From Vasconcelosia minhoensis LEGE 07310 (GTDB taxonomy: Bacteria; Cyanobacteriota; Cyanobacteriia; Phormidesmidales; Phormidesmidaceae), in the NCBI RefSeq assembly GCF_015207255.1, contig NZ_JADEXG010000005.1, forward strand, positions 1-64,000: a stretch of DNA of 64,000 nucleotides. Reading direction: 5' to 3'. The notes under the pieces were generated by a model that saw only the letters and a list, made by a program, of their open reading frames with translations, was not told the origin of the DNA and did not search any database. Numbering within the stretch: the first letter of the stretch is position 1; the number at the start of each line of letters is the position of its first letter. Positions 1 to 9,547 of the stretch are shown here, in pieces. A program made the translations under genes and the position numbers.

Positions 1-11
1 CCACCACCCCA

Positions 12-569
12 TCACCCCGCCCGGTCCACCAAACTCAACCACAGCCGCCTCACTCCGCCTGGACTGCTGTAAAAGAGCAGGTCGATTAGCAGCTGCAGCG
101 CTAGCTGAGCCAATTCTGTCGGTTCAGGCGTTTTGGCAGCGGGCAAAGCGGAGTCATCGACCATCCGCTCTAAATAGGTATTGCTAAAGTTATCTAGATA
201 GTCGCCCAGGACGGCGGCTCGGTGAGGCGGCTGTCCCTGTTCCGTCAGCTGCTCCAGGCGGGCAACGGCCTGGCGAATCAGACCGTGGTGCGCCGTGGCT
301 AGCCGACAGGTAATCAGCACCAGGGCTCTGGCTTCGTCCACGTCGAGCTTTTTGCGACCCTGCCCCTTACGCAGCGGGCTGGACTGGCGCAGCCGCCACA
401 GGCTAACCCGATCGGGCAGCAGGCTGTCGAGCTGCAGTTCCTGAGCTGCGGCTAAAATCGCTTCCGAACCAATGCCGACCAGCGCCTCTAAGGCCAGCAG
501 CACCAGATCGAGCTGGGCTTTGATACTGCTCAGCTGGGCCGGGGGTCGATCGGTCCGGGAAGAATCCAC
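12..569 (-). CDS. DUF3038 family protein
   Basis: A 185-residue protein whose function is unknown; it matches my recollection of the cyanobacterial DUF3038 family. It has a helical N-terminal half with LLALEALV and a segment rich in Leu and Ala, then a central VSLWRLRQSSPLRKG stretch and EARALVLITCRLA, which are the best conserved parts of the family. There is no signal peptide or membrane span. Translation appears to start at GTG (567-569). In other cyanobacteria this gene is usually followed by a DUF4335 gene; that partner would lie beyond the left edge, so this cannot be checked here. Family assignment is from memory of motif pattern. Confidence 0.75.
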   Translation of the reverse strand: MDSSRTDRPPAQLSSIKAQLDLVLLALEALVGIGSEAILAAAQELQLDSLLPDRVSLWRLRQSSPLRKGQGRKKLDVDEARALVLITCRLATAHHGLIRQAVARLEQLTEQGQPPHRAAVLGDYLDNFSNTYLERMVDDSALPAAKTPEPTELAQLALQLLIDLLFYSSPGGVRRLWLSLVDRAG

Positions 570-684
570 AGTGAAACTCAGCGCAGGGTTAGGCCAATTC
601 TGCCATAGCTGGCAATAGATTTATCGATCTTGATAGGAGCTTCATAGGAATGCCCTAACGGAATGGCCTTCACGCATGCACAGT

Positions 685-1407
685 TTAAAACAGACTCTTT
701 TGCTCTAAGACTGGCTCGGTAGCCGCTGCGATCGCGGGCATCGCTCGCCGCCGAGAGGCCAGCCGATCGGCGAGTCGGGTGGTTTCCGGCAGGCGATACT
801 TTGGCGTGCACTGCAAGACATAGCGGAGCGCCGTTTCTAGACTGATCTGATGGCCCGCTGAGACGTACAGCGGTTTCGTCGCTGACCGGCTGCGCAGCAC
901 CGCGCCGATTGTCTCACCCTGGTCGAGCAGCGGCACCCAGGCTCCTTTTTCTTCAGGCAGGTCTGAATGCTGGCCGACCAGCCGCGATTTGGCGACGCCG
1001 ATGGTGGGCCGTTGCAGAATCAGCCCCAGATGGCAGGCGATACCCAAGCGGCGGGGATGGGCGGTCCCCTGACCGTCGCAGAGGATCAGGTCGGGCTCGG
1101 TTTTGAGCTGGGCCAACGCTGCCAAAACGGCTGGAATTTCGCGAAAGGAAAGCAGACCCGGGATGTAGGGAAAGTCCGTTGGGCGGCGAGCTAGCTGATA
1201 CTCCAGCGGCGCTAGCTGGGGAAAGCTGAGCACGACCACGGCTGCCCGGGTAACCGCGCCGTCTTGCTCGAACCCGACATCAACCCCCGCTACGGTTGAC
1301 ACCGAGTCGAAACGATCTACAGTGACAATCTGCGATCGCAGCTGGTTTTGCAGCGCGATCGCGCTTTGGGCATCGGTCGGCCAGCGGTTAGGAAAGTTAA
1401 TCTTCAC
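685..1407 (-). CDS. nfi: Endonuclease V (deoxyinosine 3' endonuclease)
   Basis: The enzyme nicks DNA one nucleotide 3' to deoxyinosine and so starts repair of deaminated adenine. The 240-residue length is typical. The family signatures are all present: GVDVGF with catalytic Asp43, the YIPGLLSFRE wedge region with Tyr81 and Glu90, and CDGQGTAHPRRLG with Asp111 and His117. The C-terminal 25 residues after the core (RLADRLASRRR onward) are variable in the family. The predicted start is GTG at 1405-1407. The gene lies on the same strand as the DUF3038 gene, 115 bases upstream of it, but no shared regulation is visible. The assignment is secure. Confidence 0.95.
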   Translation of the reverse strand: MKINFPNRWPTDAQSAIALQNQLRSQIVTVDRFDSVSTVAGVDVGFEQDGAVTRAAVVVLSFPQLAPLEYQLARRPTDFPYIPGLLSFREIPAVLAALAQLKTEPDLILCDGQGTAHPRRLGIACHLGLILQRPTIGVAKSRLVGQHSDLPEEKGAWVPLLDQGETIGAVLRSRSATKPLYVSAGHQISLETALRYVLQCTPKYRLPETTRLADRLASRRRAMPAIAAATEPVLEQKSLF

Positions 1408-1484
1408 AGGGTCTAACGGGGCAAAAGGTCAGGGTTAGGATTGGGGCATACGGGCCTGCAATCGGCCCAAAACAGGGCAGAACA

Positions 1485-2789
1485 ATGCGGTTAATCACAA
1501 TTGTGGCAGGGGGACTGACATTCTTGAACCTAGGCTGGGGGCACCCGGTCGTCGTCCAGGCCGCCCGGCCGATTGAAATTGTAGCGTCATCGCCAATGCC
1601 AGGCGCTGCCGAGTCTTCTCAGCCCGCTGCATCAGCTGGAATTGTGGCAGCTGAGTTTGCCCCACAGTGGGCAATAGCGCTGGGGCTGCTGCTGGGCGCG
1701 GGCGGATTGGCGACCCGGCCTGCCGCCGCGAGGGCACCTCTAAGTTCTACGACGCCCTCTATAGCTACATCCACAGCTACGGCTTTAGTGGCGTCCAAAA
1801 GCTGTTCGAGCGGTTTGGCTATCGAATTCTGCCGTCTCCCTACAAGGAGAACGACCTGACGGCTTTAAAAGTGACGCCCGACTACAGCACCCGGCTTGCT
1901 CTCAGCCTGGCGAAAATCGCCTATTTAAGCTATCAGGACAAAAAAACTGTGGCAGAGATTGTCCGCCGCTGGGGGATCGATATCAAACATGACTTTCGCT
2001 ATTTCAACAACCAGGGGCGCGATACTCAGGCCTTCATGTTTCGCAGCGAACAGTTTATGGTGCTGGCCTTTCGCGGCAGTCAGGAACCCCAGGACTGGGT
2101 AACCAATTTCAGTACCCAGCTGCGCAGCTTTACCATTCGCCGAGACGGAGCAACAACGCTTTCTTCTTACAAAGGCCGGGTGCATACCGGATTTTTTCTC
2201 GCCTGGGCCATTATCGAGCAGTCGGTTCTGCACCAGCTCGATCGCTGGCAGCAGCAGGCGTTCCTTCAGGGTAAATCGCTGCCACCGCTGTACCTCACCG
2301 GCCATAGCCTGGGCGGTGCGCTAGCGTCCATGGCCGCCGCGGCTCTCTCTGACAATCAGATCGAGGTGGCCGGGCTGTATACCTTTGGCCAGCCTCGGGT
2401 AGGCGATCTCACCTTTACCCGTCAGCTCAGTCAGCATCTCGATGGCAAAGTTTTTCGCTTCGTCAACAATATATGACATCGTGCCCCACGTACCGCCGCC
2501 GCTCTCGCTGCTGAACCTCACTCGGTTCTATGGGCACTTCGGCAAAATCAAGTATTTCAACGCTCGGGGCATGATCGTGGCCAACTACCGGCTCACAGCC
2601 CGTTTGTTGGACGCGGCGGCAATCGGTTTTATCAAAGGACTCTTTGACCCGGGCCTCGACCTGATTAACGATCATCGTATGGAATATTACATCAGCCATC
2701 TGAATATGGCCCTGCGACAAGAGCTCGAAGACCTGGCCAGCCAAATGCTAGACACGGCTACAGGCACTAGTCCCAGCCGCCGGCGCTAA
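1485..2789 (+). pseudogene. Class 3 lipase with two compensating frameshifts
   Basis: Three overlapping reading frames together encode one exported lipase-like protein. The first frame (from 1485) gives a signal-like hydrophobic start, a low-complexity linker and the span WAIALGLLLGAGGLA. From about 1730 the protein continues in the next frame with SKFYDALYSYIHSYG and the lipase core, including the nucleophile elbow GHSLGGALAS and YTFGQPRVGD. At about 2471 the frame returns to the first: RFVNN is followed by a premature stop, while YDIVPHVPPPLS continues in the original frame. Removing one A in AATATAT at about 2470 would restore FVNNYDIVP. The two shifts cancel, so the 3' end is read in the original frame. 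Either the gene is decaying or there are two single-base assembly errors. The end overlaps the convergent export gene by 4 bases. Confidence 0.75.
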
Positions 2790-3943
2790 AAAATACTGAA
2801 CAGTCGCAAGATACCGAACAGGGGCGAGAGCACGGCCCCGGTCGTATCTGAGGCTCGGGCTAGGCCGGAGCGATTGACCACGACGGCGTCATTTGGCCGC
2901 AGGGGCGGATTGTTTTCTTCATTGACTCCGGCCGCCAGGTCAACCTCGATGGTGCGCTGAGTGGCTGTCCCGTCGGGATTGAGGCGAACCAATTCTACCG
3001 TCCCGGTTCTCGCCCGATTGGTAAATCCTCCAGCCGCCAAAAGCGCCTGATTTAAGGGTGTGTTCGGCGGCACCTCAACCGCGCCCGGCGACTCGACTTC
3101 GCCAACCACGTTGATGCTGATCACATCTGGAGAGAAGCTAGCCGAAGCCAGGGCTGCCGTTTCGCTGGCCTCCAGCGCCGTGGCGGTCGGGATGACCACT
3201 GTGTCGCCATCTCGCAGGGCTAAATCCTGGCTGAGATCGCCGGTCTTGAGCAGCTCCCACAGGTTGACGTCAATCAGCTGGGCCGCTCCCGGGCGGTTGG
3301 GCTGAGTGCGAAACACCTGAATCTCCCGAATATTGGCCGACTGGGTGATCCCACCCGCTAGTTGCACCACGTCGGTGACGGTGGCCGGGCCGGGCTCTTC
3401 AGTACTGTTGAGCTCGTAGGAGCCGGGCCGGTGAACTTCGCCCGCGATCGCAATTCTCACCGGACGAGCTTCCAATAGGCTCAGCGTGACTACCGGCCGC
3501 TTGACATAAACCGAATAGCGCTGGGTAATCTCTTCCTTGGCCTGCTGCACAGTCATCCCCCCCACCGCCACCGGGCCAATCACCGGCGGATTGATATGCC
3601 CGTCGGCAAGGACCTGGTATTCGCCGCTGTAGTCGGGAATGCCGAGCAGGTTGATGCTGATGCGATCGCCAGTCCCTAAGACATATCCCTGGTCATTGAA
3701 AACAGGCGTCAGGGGTGACGTCTGAGCTTCCGCATTGGCTGCGGGAATCGCAGGAACATCCGGAGATAGCCCACCGTTCTCATCTATTTCGGAATCTATC
3801 CCAGAGCTGCTGCCTGGGTTGATTTCGGGAAGTTGCGCCTGAGCCGGATAGGCCAACAGCAAGCCTGCCCCACTGACCAAGGCAAAAACACTTAGATATT
3901 TGTAGTTAAGATCACTAAAAAATCGGACGAACCGCATAGTCAC
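2786..3943 (-). CDS. Wza-type polysaccharide export protein (SLBB domains)
   Basis: Outer-membrane polysaccharide export protein that would form the exit channel for capsule or EPS. The 385 residues begin with a signal peptide (about residues 14-36, ending AYPAQAQ), followed by an acidic, Pro/Ser-rich linker. A Poly_export domain starts near residue 85 (YVLGTGDRISINLLGIPDYSG). One SLBB domain begins at VRIAIAGEVHRPGSYEL and a second near ISINVVGEVESPGAVEV. There is no obvious lipobox, unlike E. coli Wza. It is divergent from the EPS gene run starting at 4672, with a 728-base AT-rich gap between them. That gap probably carries promoters for both directions. The partner kinase is the gene at 5866. 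Confidence 0.9.
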   Translation of the reverse strand: MTMRFVRFFSDLNYKYLSVFALVSGAGLLLAYPAQAQLPEINPGSSSGIDSEIDENGGLSPDVPAIPAANAEAQTSPLTPVFNDQGYVLGTGDRISINLLGIPDYSGEYQVLADGHINPPVIGPVAVGGMTVQQAKEEITQRYSVYVKRPVVTLSLLEARPVRIAIAGEVHRPGSYELNSTEEPGPATVTDVVQLAGGITQSANIREIQVFRTQPNRPGAAQLIDVNLWELLKTGDLSQDLALRDGDTVVIPTATALEASETAALASASFSPDVISINVVGEVESPGAVEVPPNTPLNQALLAAGGFTNRARTGTVELVRLNPDGTATQRTIEVDLAAGVNEENNPPLRPNDAVVVNRSGLARASDTTGAVLSPLFGILRLFSIF

Positions 3944-4671
3944 AAAGCCGAATGAAGACGAAAATAAAGGGAAGCAGCTGAGGTAAAAGGCTAGCGATGA
4001 CAGTAAGTAGCCCCTGGAATCTAGATAAGATAACGCTCTCTATACTCCTATAGAGGACGTTAATCATTTTGCCTTGTTCCTCATATATACAATATTAGCG
4101 AGAAGCGTTAGCCGCGAAATGAACTGTAGTCGCAGATACCTACTTTTTGAATCGATATGAAGTAGATTGAAGTAGGTTTAGGACGGTACGTTTAGCTACA
4201 AAAGCTCACACAGCTTTGATTAAGCTGAGCACTTGGACCGTAAAAAAACTTTGCATATTTCTTAAAAAGCTAAAAATTATACATTTAAATAAGGGCTATG
4301 TCAAGTCAACAGGGTTAGAAATATCAAAAACAAGCATAATTCAGCCGTTTTTATTAAAAGTCTACTAAACTCCGTGAAGTATATTTTTCGCTCGCTTTAC
4401 GAAAACTTTATAATTATTAAGCGATATTACTGCTAAAAATGGCGTTATAAAGTCGTCTGTAGTTCAGAAGCTCGTTACTGACGATGTCTTAAATTGGATG
4501 TCTTGAATACGACATTTTTCACTAGGCTAGCGAAAAACATTGGATTCGAAGGCGCTCAGGTATCTATCAATTTGAGTATAATTTCAAGGATTTAGCGCAT
4601 TCGATTATACGAGTCCAAGCTACGGCAGCAGGCTGTAGTTTCATATACAGAGATGGACAAAAAGGTTTGCT
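3944..4671. other. AT-rich divergent intergenic region
   Basis: This 728-base stretch separates the divergent export gene and the EPS gene run. It is much richer in A+T than its neighbours and has no open frame I would defend. It very likely holds promoters in both directions. TTGCAT at 4252 and TATACA at 4279 resemble promoter hexamers, but their spacing (21 bases) is too long to claim a sigma-70 promoter. No riboswitch or clear operator palindrome was recognised. Confidence 0.4.
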
Positions 4672-5811
4672 ATGAAGATAGCTTTAGTGCATGATTATTT
4701 AACCCAAAGAGGCGGGGCAGAGCGTGTATTCGAACTGCTTTGCAAGCGTTTTCCAGAAGCCGATATATTTACTTCCCTATATGCCCCGGAAAGTACCATT
4801 GATCTCAGCAATCGCGCTGTTCAGACCACCCGGCTACAGAGCCTCCCAGGCGCATCGAAGTATTTTAGACTGCTGGCCCCGTTTTACTTTCAGGCGTTTC
4901 AGGCGCTAGACCTGCAAGATTACGACCTGATTCTCAGTAGTACATCCGCTTTTGCCAAGGCGGTGCGGTCTCGCCGGGATGCCAAGCACATCTGCTTTTG
5001 TCACAATACAACCCGCTTCCTCTGGGACACTCGCACCTATTTGCGGGAGTACGGCACTTACCGCCTTCTGTATCCGGCTATTGAGAAGGTGTTTAGCCTG
5101 CTCAGAGATCAGGATTTGCAGTTTGGTCAAACCCCTGACCTTTATATTGCTAACTCGACGACGGTGGCCAAGCGGATTCGCCGAATCTATGGGAAAGACG
5201 CGATCGCGATTAACTACCCGATCGACAGCCGCCGCTTTACCTTCTCGGATCAAAAGGAAGGGTTTTACCTGGTGTCGGCTCGCTTACTGAGTTACAAGCG
5301 GGTAGACATCATTGTGGAAGCCTTCAACTGGTTGGGGTTACCCCTGATCGTCATCGGCGACGGCCCTGAACGCAAGCAGCTTGAGTCTAGAGCTCTGGGG
5401 AACATTCGCTTCCTCGGCCATGTCAGCGATACGATGCGAGCGCAGCTGATGGCCAAAGCCAGCTTCGTGCTGGTGGCAGCCCTGGAAGATTACGGCCTGG
5501 TGCCGATTGAAGCAAACGCCAGCGGCACGCCGGTCATCGCCTACGGGGCCGGAGGCGTGCTAGACACTCAAATTCCGAGACAGACGGGGTTGTTCTTCAT
5601 GCGACAAACGCCAGAAGATTTGCAGGCAGCAGTCCTTGAGGCTAGTCAGATGATCTGGGATCACGCCAAAATTCGAGACCACGCGCTCAGCAATTTTAGC
5701 GAATCCGTATTTTTTGACAAAGTCGATCAGACGGTCAAAGCGGCCTGTGGCGGAGTCTTCTACGGGAACACGTCAGAGCGCGAAAAAGTCAACCATTTAA
5801 TCAGTTTGTAG
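4672..5811 (+). CDS. GT4-family glycosyltransferase
   Basis: Retaining glycosyltransferase of the GT-B fold (GT4), probably adding a hexose such as mannose to the lipid-linked EPS repeat. The 379 residues start with MKIALVHDYLTQRGGAERV, the usual N-terminal acceptor-binding motif. A C-terminal nucleotide-sugar-binding domain has SARLLSYKRVDIIVEAF, then the E-x7-E motif in EDYGLVPIEANASGTPV near residue 270. No membrane span is present, so it should act at the cytoplasmic face. It is the first gene of the plus-strand EPS run and is followed by the chain-length kinase after 54 bases. The donor sugar cannot be told from sequence. Confidence 0.9.
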   Translation: MKIALVHDYLTQRGGAERVFELLCKRFPEADIFTSLYAPESTIDLSNRAVQTTRLQSLPGASKYFRLLAPFYFQAFQALDLQDYDLILSSTSAFAKAVRSRRDAKHICFCHNTTRFLWDTRTYLREYGTYRLLYPAIEKVFSLLRDQDLQFGQTPDLYIANSTTVAKRIRRIYGKDAIAINYPIDSRRFTFSDQKEGFYLVSARLLSYKRVDIIVEAFNWLGLPLIVIGDGPERKQLESRALGNIRFLGHVSDTMRAQLMAKASFVLVAALEDYGLVPIEANASGTPVIAYGAGGVLDTQIPRQTGLFFMRQTPEDLQAAVLEASQMIWDHAKIRDHALSNFSESVFFDKVDQTVKAACGGVFYGNTSEREKVNHLISL

Positions 5812-5865
5812 CAGAGCCGCCCAGCCTACTTCAAACTGCCAGCTATGGGTTAAGTAGAACAAACT

Positions 5866-8091
5866 ATGATTTCGTCCAATATTGATAAAACAACAGAGCC
5901 AGAATTAGGTTACGGTCAGCTGCTCGCGGTTCTAGTCCGACGGGGGAGCTGGTTACTAGGCGTGCTGGCAGTTACTCTGGCAGCAGCGATTGTTTTTACC
6001 CTGAGAGAAGAGCCGACCTATGAAAGCTCAATGCAGCTGCTGGTAGAGCCCAACTATCAGGGAGAACAAGACCCAGACGACCAGTTAAATCGCAGGCCAG
6101 ATCGCAAGTCAGAGCAGGATTACGCAACTCAGATTAATCTGATGCGCAGCTCACAGTTTACGGAACAGGCCGTAGCCCAGCTGAAACCCCGATACCCCGA
6201 TCTGACAGCGAGGGAGGCCCAGAATTCGCTAACGCTGCGTCAGGTGGCTGAAGACGACGTCGATACTCAGATTTTTGAGCTGACCTATGTCAGCGAGGAT
6301 CCGGTCAAGTCGAAGGCATTTCTCGATACGCTCCAGGGGATCTACCAGGACTACAATCTTCAGCAGCAGGAGCTCAGGCTCTCTAAAGGCGTCAGCTTCA
6401 TCAACAGTCAGCTGCAGGCCGCTCGTGAAGACGTCACTCAAACCCAGACTGAGCTAGAGCAGTTCCGCCAGAACCAAAACCTGATTGATCCCCAGCAGCA
6501 GGCGATTGCCCTGACCAATGCACTAAACCAAATTGAAGAGCAGCAGCAGGACATTCGGTCTGAATATTCTGGGGTTCAGGCCCGCTATCAGGCCTTGCAG
6601 CAGCAGGTTAGCCTGAATCCGGGGGCGGCCCTGATGGCAGCCCGGCTGAGTCAGTCTTCGCGCTACCAAACCCTGCTGAATGAGCTACAGGCAACCGAGC
6701 TGGAGCTGGCACAGCTGCGCTCGGTCTACACCGATGCTGACCCCAAAGTTCAAACCCTGCTCGACCAGCGACAAAATCAGCTAAACCTCTTACAGCAGCA
6801 GGTTTCCGAGGTTTTAGGAGATATTCCGGCTGACCTCGACACGTCACCCGAAAGACTTTTGGAACAGGGGCAGCTCAGCCAGGTTGATCTAGAGATCGTT
6901 AACAACCTGGCTGCGGCAGAAGCGGATCTCGTCAGCCTAGAAGCTCGGCAGCAGAGCCTGGCTGCCTCCTCCCAGGATCTGCGGGGGCAGCTAAATCAGT
7001 TTCCCAGCCTGATTGCCCAATACGATCGCTTGCAGCCCGAGTTAGAAATCGGACGGACGGTGGTTGAAAAACTTTTAGAAGCGCAGCAGGCACTCAGAGC
7101 CCAGCTGAGCCGGGGCGGTTTTAGCTGGCAGGTGGTGGAGTTTCCGAATTTAGGCCGAAAGACTGGTCCTAATCCTAAGCAGAATCTGCTTTTGGGCGCT
7201 ATTGTTGGAATCTTTCTAGGCGCGATCGCGGCTTTTATTCGTGAGGCAATTGATGGTGTCGTTCACACCTCCGATGAACTAAAACAGCAAACGGCTCTAC
7301 CGCTGCTGGGAATTGTGCCGAGCCTGCCGTCAGCCAGAGCGGGCCATTTCCCTATCGGCCTATCCCTGTTCTCTGGCCAGAATGGCGCCAATCAAGTTCA
7401 AGCCTACAGCTGGCAGCCCTTTCAGAATGCTCTCGATTTAATATACAAAAATATTCAGTTTCTCAACCCGCTGTCTGCTGTTAAATCTCTGACGATCACC
7501 TCAGCCCTCGAAGGTGAAGGCAAAACCACTCTAGCGGTGGGGTTAGCCCTCAGCGCCGCTCGTGCCAACCAGCGAGTGCTGGTGATTGATGCCGACCTGC
7601 GTCGGCCCTGCCTGCATCGTTATCTCAGCCTGCCTAACGAGCAGGGGCTGGCAGAGAGTTTAGAGAGCAGTTCTATCAGTCCCAATCCGGTTGAGGTGAC
7701 GCTGCTCGGCTCAAATTTCGACGTCTTGACCGCAGGCAGCGTGTCGTCAGAGCCGGTCAGGCTGCTGAACTCCCAGCGGATGCAGACGCTGATGACGACT
7801 TTCGTCGCTCATTATGATCTGGTCATACTCGACACGCCACCAGTTCTAGGCGTGGTCGATGCGGTTCAGGTCGCCTCCTTGACCAGTGGCACCATTCTAA
7901 TCGGGCGACTCGACCGGGTCACTCAGGATGAGCTCAACCAGGCCGCCGAGGCCCTGAGCCGACTTAACGTTCTAGGAATTGTTGCAAATGGTTCTAAAAA
8001 ACGCTCGAATCAGTACACCTACCTGCCTGAACGCAACGGCAACACGCCAACGCTGGGGCTTTTAGCCGCTAGCAGTCCAAGCAGAAACTAG
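5866..8091 (+). CDS. Wzc/GumC-type chain-length determinant and tyrosine autokinase
   Basis: Inner-membrane protein that controls EPS chain length and couples polymerisation to export through the Wza-type channel at 2786. Its 741 residues show an N-terminal Wzz domain with a first membrane span near residues 28-45. A long periplasmic coiled coil rich in Gln and Leu follows (about 160-410). A second span is near 440-460 (LLLGAIVGIFLGAIAAF). The cytoplasmic kinase has Walker A SALEGEGKTT (about 546), Walker A' VLVIDADLRRP (about 572) and Walker B LVILDTPP (about 651). The C-terminus has only a short Tyr pair (YTY), so the phosphorylated tyrosine cluster is sparse. The coding sequence carries HIP1 sites, unlike the genes after 9 kb. 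Confidence 0.93.
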   Translation: MISSNIDKTTEPELGYGQLLAVLVRRGSWLLGVLAVTLAAAIVFTLREEPTYESSMQLLVEPNYQGEQDPDDQLNRRPDRKSEQDYATQINLMRSSQFTEQAVAQLKPRYPDLTAREAQNSLTLRQVAEDDVDTQIFELTYVSEDPVKSKAFLDTLQGIYQDYNLQQQELRLSKGVSFINSQLQAAREDVTQTQTELEQFRQNQNLIDPQQQAIALTNALNQIEEQQQDIRSEYSGVQARYQALQQQVSLNPGAALMAARLSQSSRYQTLLNELQATELELAQLRSVYTDADPKVQTLLDQRQNQLNLLQQQVSEVLGDIPADLDTSPERLLEQGQLSQVDLEIVNNLAAAEADLVSLEARQQSLAASSQDLRGQLNQFPSLIAQYDRLQPELEIGRTVVEKLLEAQQALRAQLSRGGFSWQVVEFPNLGRKTGPNPKQNLLLGAIVGIFLGAIAAFIREAIDGVVHTSDELKQQTALPLLGIVPSLPSARAGHFPIGLSLFSGQNGANQVQAYSWQPFQNALDLIYKNIQFLNPLSAVKSLTITSALEGEGKTTLAVGLALSAARANQRVLVIDADLRRPCLHRYLSLPNEQGLAESLESSSISPNPVEVTLLGSNFDVLTAGSVSSEPVRLLNSQRMQTLMTTFVAHYDLVILDTPPVLGVVDAVQVASLTSGTILIGRLDRVTQDELNQAAEALSRLNVLGIVANGSKKRSNQYTYLPERNGNTPTLGLLAASSPSRN

Positions 8092-8171
8092 TAAAAATAG
8101 GATTCAGGATTCTCTAAGTTTTCTAGGTTTAAATTTTCACTTATTGATTACCAATCAGGGCTTATCCTCTC

Positions 8172-9107
8172 ATGACCAAATCTCACCTCCTCTTGACCAC
8201 ATCTAGAATTTCTCTTTTAGAAACTCTCGAAGCCGACAGCGGTCAACGTTCTATTCCTAACTATACGCTCAAGTGGAAGGCCCGGCGGCTCTGGGTGAGC
8301 TGCAAATTGAACGAAACTGTTCGCGTTCCAGCGCTTAAGAGCAAACAGTGGCTTCAAGACTGTCTCAATCGGTCTTTTATTCAGGCCGTTTACATTGACT
8401 TGAGTGCTGGTGAAGCTGAACTTAAACAGTGGGCAGAGTCCTGCCATCAGGCTAATCTGCAGGCTTTTGTGCGGCTACCTACGCTGTCGAAATTGCCTCA
8501 AAAGCAATGGCCGCTAAAGTGGGTACTGAAGCGATCCAGCGACTGGCTGGTAGCAGCTCTGTTACTGCTGCTCTTGAGCCCGCTAATGCTTATTTTAGGG
8601 TTTCTTGTTCGGTTTACCTCCTCAGGTCCAATATTTTACCGACAGTGGCGAGTAGGCCATCGGGGCAAGCTTTTCCAAATCATCAAGTTTCGAACTATGA
8701 AAGCCGATGCTGAAAAGCTCCATAATCAGGTCATGGCAAACCAGCCAGGACTCCATAAGTGTAAGGACGATCCCCGAATTACCCAGATAGGACGCTGGAT
8801 GCGAAAATTTAGCTTGGACGAGCTTCCACAGCTCTTGAATGTACTGCGCGGTGAGATGAGTTTAGTAGGGCCAAGACCCTGGGCGCTGTATGATGCCGTA
8901 CGGATTGAACCAGAGCTACAAGGTCGGTTAAATGCAGTACCGGGGATTACAGGGGCATGGCAGGTGACAACGCGATCTCATAACTGCGATTTGGCATCTG
9001 TAAACCGAATGGACTTAGATTATCTTCATCAATGGACTTTTCGAAAAGATTTAAAGTTCCTATTGCTGACGGCACCCAAAGTTTTTACGGGGTTTGGGGC
9101 TTACTAA
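8172..9107 (+). CDS. Priming sugar-phosphate transferase (WcaJ/HepC-like)
   Basis: Transfers a sugar-1-phosphate from a nucleotide sugar to undecaprenyl phosphate and so starts repeat-unit synthesis. The 311 residues comprise an unconserved N-terminal region (about 1-110) and one long hydrophobic segment (WLVAALLLLLLSPLMLIL, about 125-142). The conserved catalytic domain follows, with FYRQWRVGHRGKLFQIIKF, KFSLDELPQLLNVLRG and MSLVGPRP. VPGITGAWQV and DLDYLHQWT complete the family signature. It resembles the cyanobacterial HepC subgroup in having a single span rather than four. It follows the kinase by 80 bases in the same direction. The sugar, glucose or galactose, is not decidable. Confidence 0.92.
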   Translation: MTKSHLLLTTSRISLLETLEADSGQRSIPNYTLKWKARRLWVSCKLNETVRVPALKSKQWLQDCLNRSFIQAVYIDLSAGEAELKQWAESCHQANLQAFVRLPTLSKLPQKQWPLKWVLKRSSDWLVAALLLLLLSPLMLILGFLVRFTSSGPIFYRQWRVGHRGKLFQIIKFRTMKADAEKLHNQVMANQPGLHKCKDDPRITQIGRWMRKFSLDELPQLLNVLRGEMSLVGPRPWALYDAVRIEPELQGRLNAVPGITGAWQVTTRSHNCDLASVNRMDLDYLHQWTFRKDLKFLLLTAPKVFTGFGAY

Positions 9108-9547
9108 ATCGGCTACCGATTGATGTTTTAGCTAGATAAACTCTTTCACTAGTTTCAATATGAACCAGCAAGTCACTGGGACTGCACATTTTCAAAGTTT
9201 AGATAAAGCTCTAAGGGATCATACCAACTTCGAAGATTCACAAACTTGGAGCCAAAATACTACAGTGAGTCAAACGCTTAAAACAGGAATTTTCGTTCGT
9301 AAGTACCAATTCCGGTTGCAAACCTGACATATTAAGTGCATCCCAATCTTGTAAGTCTAGGATTGAGACAGGCTTTCAATACCCTTGATTTGAATATGTT
9401 AAGCCCCAGAATATTTATGCTTATTGCAAAACTGGGATGCACTCAACTTACTCCTAAGATTCAACGAACATGAGATAAGAAAACGAACATGAGACAAGAA
9501 ATTGAAGGCTTTTGATTCCTGTTCTAAAAACGCGACTTAGGATAAAG
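9108..9547. other. Intergenic region with a candidate mini-element and a short direct repeat
   Basis: About 440 bases lie between the priming transferase and the first sulfotransferase, with no credible open frame. The stretch holds an inverted-repeat pair at 9332-9446 (separate entry). It also holds an 18-base direct repeat with one mismatch, at 9464-9481 and 9483-9500 (ACGAACATGAG followed by ATAAGAA or ACAAGAA). The composition becomes AT-rich here and stays so to about 17.8 kb. It may be the join between the older EPS core and an acquired block. Confidence 0.5.
9332..9446. repeat. Candidate mini-element with 23-base imperfect terminal inverted repeats
   Basis: The left arm starts at 9332 and contains AGTGCATCCCA at 9335-9345. 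The right arm contains its exact reverse complement TGGGATGCACT at 9433-9443. Extending outward and inward gives about 19 matches in 23 positions, spanning roughly 115 bases in all. No protein is encoded between the arms. This is the architecture of a MITE or an insertion-sequence remnant. A second copy was not found by eye in the window and no clear target duplication can be set, so mobility is inferred only. Confidence 0.4.

Noticed and set aside
578-811. 77-residue minus-strand frame overlapping the end of endonuclease V
   Set aside because: It lies in another frame of a certain gene and has no family wording or ribosome site.
4252-4284. TTGCAT and TATACA as a sigma-70 promoter for the EPS genes
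   Set aside because: The spacing of 21 bases is too long and the region is so AT-rich that such hexamers are expected by chance.
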